The notes under the pieces: model-generated
What the model saw: the letters and a program-made list of their open reading frames with translations, nothing else
Database searches by the model: none
What the model was told of the DNA's origin: nothing
Translations under genes and position numbers: made by a program
Part shown: positions 59,965 through 64,000 of the stretch, in pieces
How positions within the stretch are numbered: the first letter of the stretch is position 1
How the letters are laid out: the number at the start of each line of letters is the position of its first letter
Assembly: GCA_016929595.1 (NCBI GenBank)
Contig: JAFGIN010000151.1
Location: 18,982 to 82,981, forward strand
Origin: Chitinispirillaceae bacterium
Lineage (GTDB): Bacteria; Fibrobacterota; Chitinivibrionia; Chitinivibrionales; Chitinispirillaceae
DNA: 64,000 nucleotides
Direction of reading: 5' to 3'

Positions 59965-62802
59965 TCACCTTTTTCTCAGCAATGGTTTAAGGTACTTACC
60001 AGTAGAGGATGCAGCGTTTTGAGCAATTCGCTCAGGAGTTCCATGCGCTACAATCGTCCCGCCCCCATTGCCCCCATCGGGACCAAGGTCAATAATATAA
60101 TCTGCGCATTTGATAACATCGAGATTATGTTCTATTACCAGTACAGAATTTCCCTTTTCCACCAGCTCCTGAATCACCGTCATGAACATCCGGATGTCTT
60201 CAAAATGGAGCCCTGTCGTGGGTTCATCAAGAATGTAGAGCGTATTGCCGGTGGATCGCTTTGAGAGCTCTGCAGTAAGTTTGATACGCTGTGCTTCCCC
60301 CCCGCTGAGAGTATTAGCCGGCTGTCCAAGTTTAATATAGCCAAGTCCCACCCGTGAGAGCACCTCGAGCTTCGATTTAATCATGGAAAGTTTATCAAAA
60401 AACGCCAGTGCTTCATCAACGGTCATATCCAATACATCTGCAATAGATTTACCCTTGTACAATATTTCAAGCGTCTCCCTGTTGAAGCGCTTCCCACGAC
60501 ACGCTTCACACTGCACATAAACATCAGGAAGAAAATGCATCTCGATTTTTAGTACGCCATCACCCTCACAAGTCTCACACCGTCCTCCCTTGACATTAAA
60601 ACTGAATCGTCCCGACTGATAACCCCGGATTTTACTTTCAGGAAGAGCAGCATAGATATCACGAATGATATCAAGGGTTTTTGTATAGGTCGCCGGATTT
60701 GAACGCGGTGTACGTCCGATCGGAGACTGATCGATATCGATAACTTTATCGATGAACTCAATTCCATCTATCGACTTGTAGGGCAAAGAATCTTTTTTTG
60801 CATTGTGCAACTCACGCTGAAGTGCCGGATAAAGCGTGCGGTTGATCAGTGAACTTTTTCCCGAACCACTCACCCCGGTAATACAAACCAGCATTCCAAG
60901 GGGAATTGAAACACTCACGTTTTTAAGATTATTACCCTCAGCTCCACTAATTTTGAGAATTTTACCGTTTCCTTTTCGCCTTGATGGAGGATATGAGATG
61001 TGGCGCTTCCCCGAGAGGTATTTACCTGTCAACGATTGCTCATTCTTCATGACATCCACAGGTGTTCCGCATGCAACAACTTCACCACCATGAACACCAG
61101 CTCCCGGACCTATATCTACCAGGAAATCGGACGCAAGCATCGTTTCCATATCATGCTCGATAACAACGACAGTATTTCCAAGATCACGAAGTGCGGTTAA
61201 CGCATTAAGTAGTTTTGTGTTATCCCTTGGATGCAACCCGATACTTGGTTCATCAAGGATGTAAATAACCCCTGTCAATCGAGATCCGATCTGTGTTGCA
61301 AGCCGTATACGCTGCGCCTCACCCCCAGAAAGGGTCATCGCTGCCCTGCTGAGCGTGAGATAGGAAAGACCGACGTTCTTCAAAAAGTCAAGGCGCTGAG
61401 CGATCTCCTTAAGAACTTGACGCGCAATTATTTTCTGGCGTTCTCCAAGCTCAAGTATCGCGAAAAACTGACTAAGTTCATCGATAGACATCCAGGACAG
61501 ATCAGCAATACTCTTTGCGGCAATTTTGACCGCGAGACTCTCTTTTCTCAACCGTGCACCATGGCAGACATTGCATTGTGATTGAGTCATGAATGATTCG
61601 ATCCACTTCCTGACATCTTCAGAACTGGTCTCTTTATAGCGTCGGAGCAGATTTGGAATGACTCCCTCAAATGTACGTTTAAACTCTCCCCTGCCCTCTC
61701 TTGACTGCGCTTCCCACTGCATCACAATGAGTTCATCTCCGGATCCGTATAACAAAATATTCTTCTGCTTTGCTGTCAGTTTGCTATATGGTTTATCAAC
61801 GGGTATTTTGAAATGACTGCAGACAGAGTTGAGTATCTGGTTGTTCCAGCTTCCCTGAGTCGATGCACCATTCCAGGGAATTATTGCCCCATCCTGAATC
61901 GATTTTGACTGATCAGGAATACACAATTTTGGATCGATATCAAGCTGTATTCCAAGTCCGTTACAATTTTCACAAGCCCCGAAAGGGTTATTAAATGAAA
62001 ACATTCTCGGTGACAGTTCATTATAACTTATCCCGCAGTCCGCACATGCCAGAACCTCCGAAAACACCATCTCCTCACCATCAATCACATCAATTAACAC
62101 CGTACCACTGGTACTCATTTTCAATGCAGTCTCCAGTGAATCAGTCAATCTAACCCGGATCGACTCCGCTATCTGAAGGCGATCGACAACAACATCGATC
62201 GAATGTTTTTTGTTTTTCTCAAGAGGAATATCTTCATCGAGCGAATACACATTTTTATCAACCCGAACCCGAACATACCCATCCTTGCGCAGCTTTTCAA
62301 ACAAGCTGCTATACTCTCCTTTACGCCCGGAAACAAGTGGCGCAAGTATCTGGAAGCGAGCCCCCCGGGGAAGAGCGAGAATCTGATCGGTAATTTCCTG
62401 CACGCTTTGACGAGTAATAACTTTACCGCACTTGTAACAGGTTGGCGTTCCAGCCCGCGCAAAAAGTAATCTTAAATAATCATGAATTTCGGTAATCGTC
62501 CCGACCGTGGAACGCGGATTATGCCCGGTTGTCTTCTGCTCGATCGCAATTGATGGAGATAACCCATCAATGGAATCTACATCTGGTTTCTCCATCAATC
62601 CCAGGAACTGTCGCGCATACGCGGATAATGATTCAACAAACCGCCGCTGCCCTTCAGAATAAAGAGTGTCAAATGCCAGTGATGATTTTCCGGACCCGCT
62701 TAACCCGGTTATCACCGTTAGTGAGTTTCGGGGAATCGATATATCTATATTCTTTAAATTGTGCTCCCGGGCACCTTTGATTACTATATCCTTTATCTGC
62801 AT
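59965..62802 (-). CDS. uvrA: Excinuclease ABC subunit A
   Basis: 945 aa, full length. First ATPase: VITGLSGSGKSSLAFDTLY, GQRRFVESLSAYARQFL, zinc finger CYKCGK / CADCGIS...CENCNGLG. Second: CITGVSGSGKSSLINRTLY, zinc cluster CETCEGDGVLKIEMHFLPDVYVQCEACRGKR landmarks, signature LSGGEAQRIKLTAEL and DEPTTGLHFEDI. Nucleotide-excision repair damage recognition with UvrB. A 20-bp palindrome lies upstream. Confidence 0.98.
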   Translation of the reverse strand: MQIKDIVIKGAREHNLKNIDISIPRNSLTVITGLSGSGKSSLAFDTLYSEGQRRFVESLSAYARQFLGLMEKPDVDSIDGLSPSIAIEQKTTGHNPRSTVGTITEIHDYLRLLFARAGTPTCYKCGKVITRQSVQEITDQILALPRGARFQILAPLVSGRKGEYSSLFEKLRKDGYVRVRVDKNVYSLDEDIPLEKNKKHSIDVVVDRLQIAESIRVRLTDSLETALKMSTSGTVLIDVIDGEEMVFSEVLACADCGISYNELSPRMFSFNNPFGACENCNGLGIQLDIDPKLCIPDQSKSIQDGAIIPWNGASTQGSWNNQILNSVCSHFKIPVDKPYSKLTAKQKNILLYGSGDELIVMQWEAQSREGRGEFKRTFEGVIPNLLRRYKETSSEDVRKWIESFMTQSQCNVCHGARLRKESLAVKIAAKSIADLSWMSIDELSQFFAILELGERQKIIARQVLKEIAQRLDFLKNVGLSYLTLSRAAMTLSGGEAQRIRLATQIGSRLTGVIYILDEPSIGLHPRDNTKLLNALTALRDLGNTVVVIEHDMETMLASDFLVDIGPGAGVHGGEVVACGTPVDVMKNEQSLTGKYLSGKRHISYPPSRRKGNGKILKISGAEGNNLKNVSVSIPLGMLVCITGVSGSGKSSLINRTLYPALQRELHNAKKDSLPYKSIDGIEFIDKVIDIDQSPIGRTPRSNPATYTKTLDIIRDIYAALPESKIRGYQSGRFSFNVKGGRCETCEGDGVLKIEMHFLPDVYVQCEACRGKRFNRETLEILYKGKSIADVLDMTVDEALAFFDKLSMIKSKLEVLSRVGLGYIKLGQPANTLSGGEAQRIKLTAELSKRSTGNTLYILDEPTTGLHFEDIRMFMTVIQELVEKGNSVLVIEHNLDVIKCADYIIDLGPDGGNGGGTIVAHGTPERIAQNAASSTGKYLKPLLRKR

Positions 62803-62820
62803 AAGCGACCTTCATTAAAA

Positions 62821-62840
62821 TAAAATTGTGCACAATTTTA
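62821..62840. promoter_or_regulatory. Perfect 20-bp palindrome upstream of uvrA (operator candidate)
   Basis: TAAAATTGTGCACAATTTTA reads identically on both strands and ends 19 bp before the uvrA ATG. A loop-less palindrome of this length in front of an SOS-class repair gene suggests a repressor site such as a LexA-type box with a TTGTGCACAA core. It does not match the E. coli or Bacillus LexA consensus. A weak AU-rich terminator is a less likely reading. Confidence 0.5.
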
Positions 62841-63299
62841 AAATTCGTGATCAATATACATAAAAAAAAGTGATGTTCACAAATTCTAAAAGACTGCAGA
62901 AACAGGAACTGGATCTCAGTAATGTTATCTTTTTACGCAATCGCGTAAGCCATTACCTCTTACAAAACAATAAAGACATCTGTCTGGGCCACCCCAGGCA
63001 ACACTAAATTAAGACCGAAACTATTCAGAGGGGGACCTGTTTGGCGGTTGGGAAGCTGTAAATATTTACGTATAATAAGACGCTTAGGGTAGAACAGTTT
63101 TTTATAAAAAAAAAATTTACTCCAGCAAAATGTTTCAACAGTTTACCAGCCGTAATTATAACGAAGAAGGGCCCCGGTTTAAACCAGGCTCCGGTTACTG
63201 CGAACACTACTCCAAACCGGGTACTACCTATCTACCGTAGTTTTTAACGAAGGTGGGTGAAAAATCCTAAAATTAAATAATAATATTCTGTATGAAATC
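62841..63299. other. Non-coding interval upstream of uvrA
   Basis: About 460 bp in which I see no reliable gene. A 60-codon minus-strand reading frame at 63025-63207 has no ribosome site and no recognisable family. The interval holds aaactattcagagg at 63018-63031, sharing ten bases with the 48451 element terminus, and an inverted ggtttaaacc core near 63177. No clear promoter found. Confidence 0.35.
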
Positions 63300-63458
63300 C
63301 TATAACAATTTTCTCTGCTCAGACTCAGTTTTTACGACTGTTTTAAGCCCATGTTGAAAATCAAGTATCTCTTTTTTACCGAAAATAGCCTCATACGATG
63401 CATCGAACTTGTTTTTATCCACCTTACGATAGGTATCACCTTTTCCTGCGCCACTCAT
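63300..63458 (-). CDS. Small 52-aa protein, GKGD...IFGKK type
   Basis: ATG at 63458 with AAGGGA five bases upstream, TAG at 63300. The sequence begins MSGAGKGDTYRKVDKNKFD and continues to YEAIFGKKE, a pattern I know from small conserved proteins of the GKGD-x-x-R ... F-x-x-x-(Y/W)-D-x-IFGKK kind found in phages and bacteria. Highly basic and cytosolic; the C-terminal 20 residues are variable. Function unknown. Too short to be found by default gene callers. Confidence 0.7.
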   Translation of the reverse strand: MSGAGKGDTYRKVDKNKFDASYEAIFGKKEILDFQHGLKTVVKTESEQRKLL

Positions 63459-63589
63459 CTCAATCCCTTTTCTGAAAATTACACCAGCTCAGAATGATTG
63501 AATTCAACCATTCTTAGCGCACAAGTAAGGTGTAAAATACTATTTGGATGCTATAAATAGCGCACATTATTGCTGATTCAGCACTGGAA

Positions 63590-63865
63590 TCAGTACCCGG
63601 CGATACTGAAACCTCTTTCATTTTGAAGCGAAGGGCATTCACTTGTCACAACATCTTCAATAAGTGCGTAGGATGGACCGCTGCGCAATCTTTCGAAGAA
63701 GGATCTGCAAACAGCATCATCTCCCTGCACCTCCCCCTCAACACTTCCATCCTCAGCATTCCGTACCCAACCCGTAAGGTGCAGGCGGTCTGCAGTATTT
63801 CTGGTAAAATATCGGAATCCAACACCCTGAACGATACCCGTAACAGTATATGCGTACCTCTTCAT
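63590..63865 (-). CDS. acyP: Acylphosphatase
   Basis: 91 aa. VTGIVQGVGFRYFTRNTADRL carries the catalytic Arg; GWVRNAEDGSVEGEVQG carries the catalytic Asn; GFSIAGY ends the fold. Hydrolyses the carboxyl-phosphate bond of acyl phosphates in the cytosol. An 8-bp tandem array begins about 30 bp before the start codon; the leader next to ATG (tggctgaggcggtggtag) supplies GGTGG as ribosome site. Confidence 0.94.
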   Translation of the reverse strand: MKRYAYTVTGIVQGVGFRYFTRNTADRLHLTGWVRNAEDGSVEGEVQGDDAVCRSFFERLRSGPSYALIEDVVTSECPSLQNERGFSIAGY

Positions 63866-63895
63866 CTACCACCGCCTCAGCCAGGGTTATAGGCT

Positions 63896-64000
63896 AGTCA
63901 CGTAGTCACGTAGTCACTCAATCACTCAATCACTCAATCACTCAATCACTCAATCACTCAATCACTCAATCACTCAATCACTCAATCACTCAATCACTCA
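63896..64000. repeat. 8-bp tandem repeat array running off the window
   Basis: Three units agtcacgt, agtcacgt, agtcactc, then at least ten copies of aatcactc up to 64000, where the window ends. Period is exactly 8. The unit, reverse-complemented (gtgattga / gtgactac), is close to that of the array at 56251 (gtgactaa / gtgactga). Confidence 0.95.

Noticed and set aside
63025..63207. 60-codon minus-strand reading frame upstream of uvrA
   Set aside because: No ribosome site, no recognisable motif, and a poly-A/T stretch inside. Treated as non-coding.
63896..64000. CRISPR array
   Set aside because: The units are contiguous 8-mers with no spacers, and no cas genes are near. It is a simple tandem repeat.

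Overview
The window reads as chromosomal DNA of a Gram-negative (diderm), flagellated bacterium that also makes type IV pili. Lipoproteins, a YajC translocase subunit, a SPOR-domain protein and a MotAB/FliL motor set all point to an envelope with periplasm and outer membrane. The A+T-leaning composition, the FliY-type switch protein, the FlhF/FlhG pair, the PVIDS-type Ig-repeat surface protein and the abundant small palindromic repeats would fit the FCB group, perhaps Fibrobacterota. That placement is inference; no rRNA or other decisive marker is present.

Region 1-13245 (minus strand) is an exopolysaccharide/O-antigen-type cluster. In transcription order it holds an initiating sugar transferase whose GGDEF-like N-terminal half is split off by an A11 tract, a WbpB/WbpD/WbpE-like set for a diacetamido sugar, a polysaccharide deacetylase, three glycosyltransferases, an alpha/alpha-toroid protein, a decayed IS200-type transposase with palindromic repeats, a PaaK-like AMP ligase, hemB, and a glycosyltransferase that runs off the left edge. 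Region 13461-18284 carries EndoQ (repair of deaminated DNA), a SpoIID/LytB lipoprotein, peptide deformylase, YajC and a duplicated CsgG/TolB-like periplasmic protein.

Region 18735-44522 (minus strand) is a very long flagellar gene array. In transcription order: SPOR lipoprotein, Crp-like regulator, ankyrin protein, MotE-like, FliK, FlgD, TIGR02530-type protein, FlgE, FlbD, MotA, MotB, FliL, FliM, FliY, FliO, FliP, FliQ, FliR, FlhB, a large Ig-repeat protein, FlhA, FlhF, FlhG, a small membrane protein, FliA, a small basic protein and an HDOD protein. The Ig-repeat exported protein is translationally coupled between flhB and flhA and is the most unusual member.

Region 44606-50210 (plus strand) holds a one-TM protein with no canonical start codon, pilB, pilT, a MITE-like element, pilC and flgM. 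flgM is preceded by a near-perfect sigma-28 promoter, which closes the loop with fliA in the same window. Region 50224-64000 is mixed housekeeping and accessory DNA: a serpin, pyruvate kinase, a DnaE2-like polymerase, an ABC transporter whose permease tail is encoded by a palindromic repeat, adenylate kinase, a cysK pseudogene, uvrA with a 20-bp palindrome in its leader, a 52-aa small protein and acylphosphatase. Two 8-bp tandem-repeat arrays sit just upstream of the polymerase and acylphosphatase genes; the second runs off the right edge.
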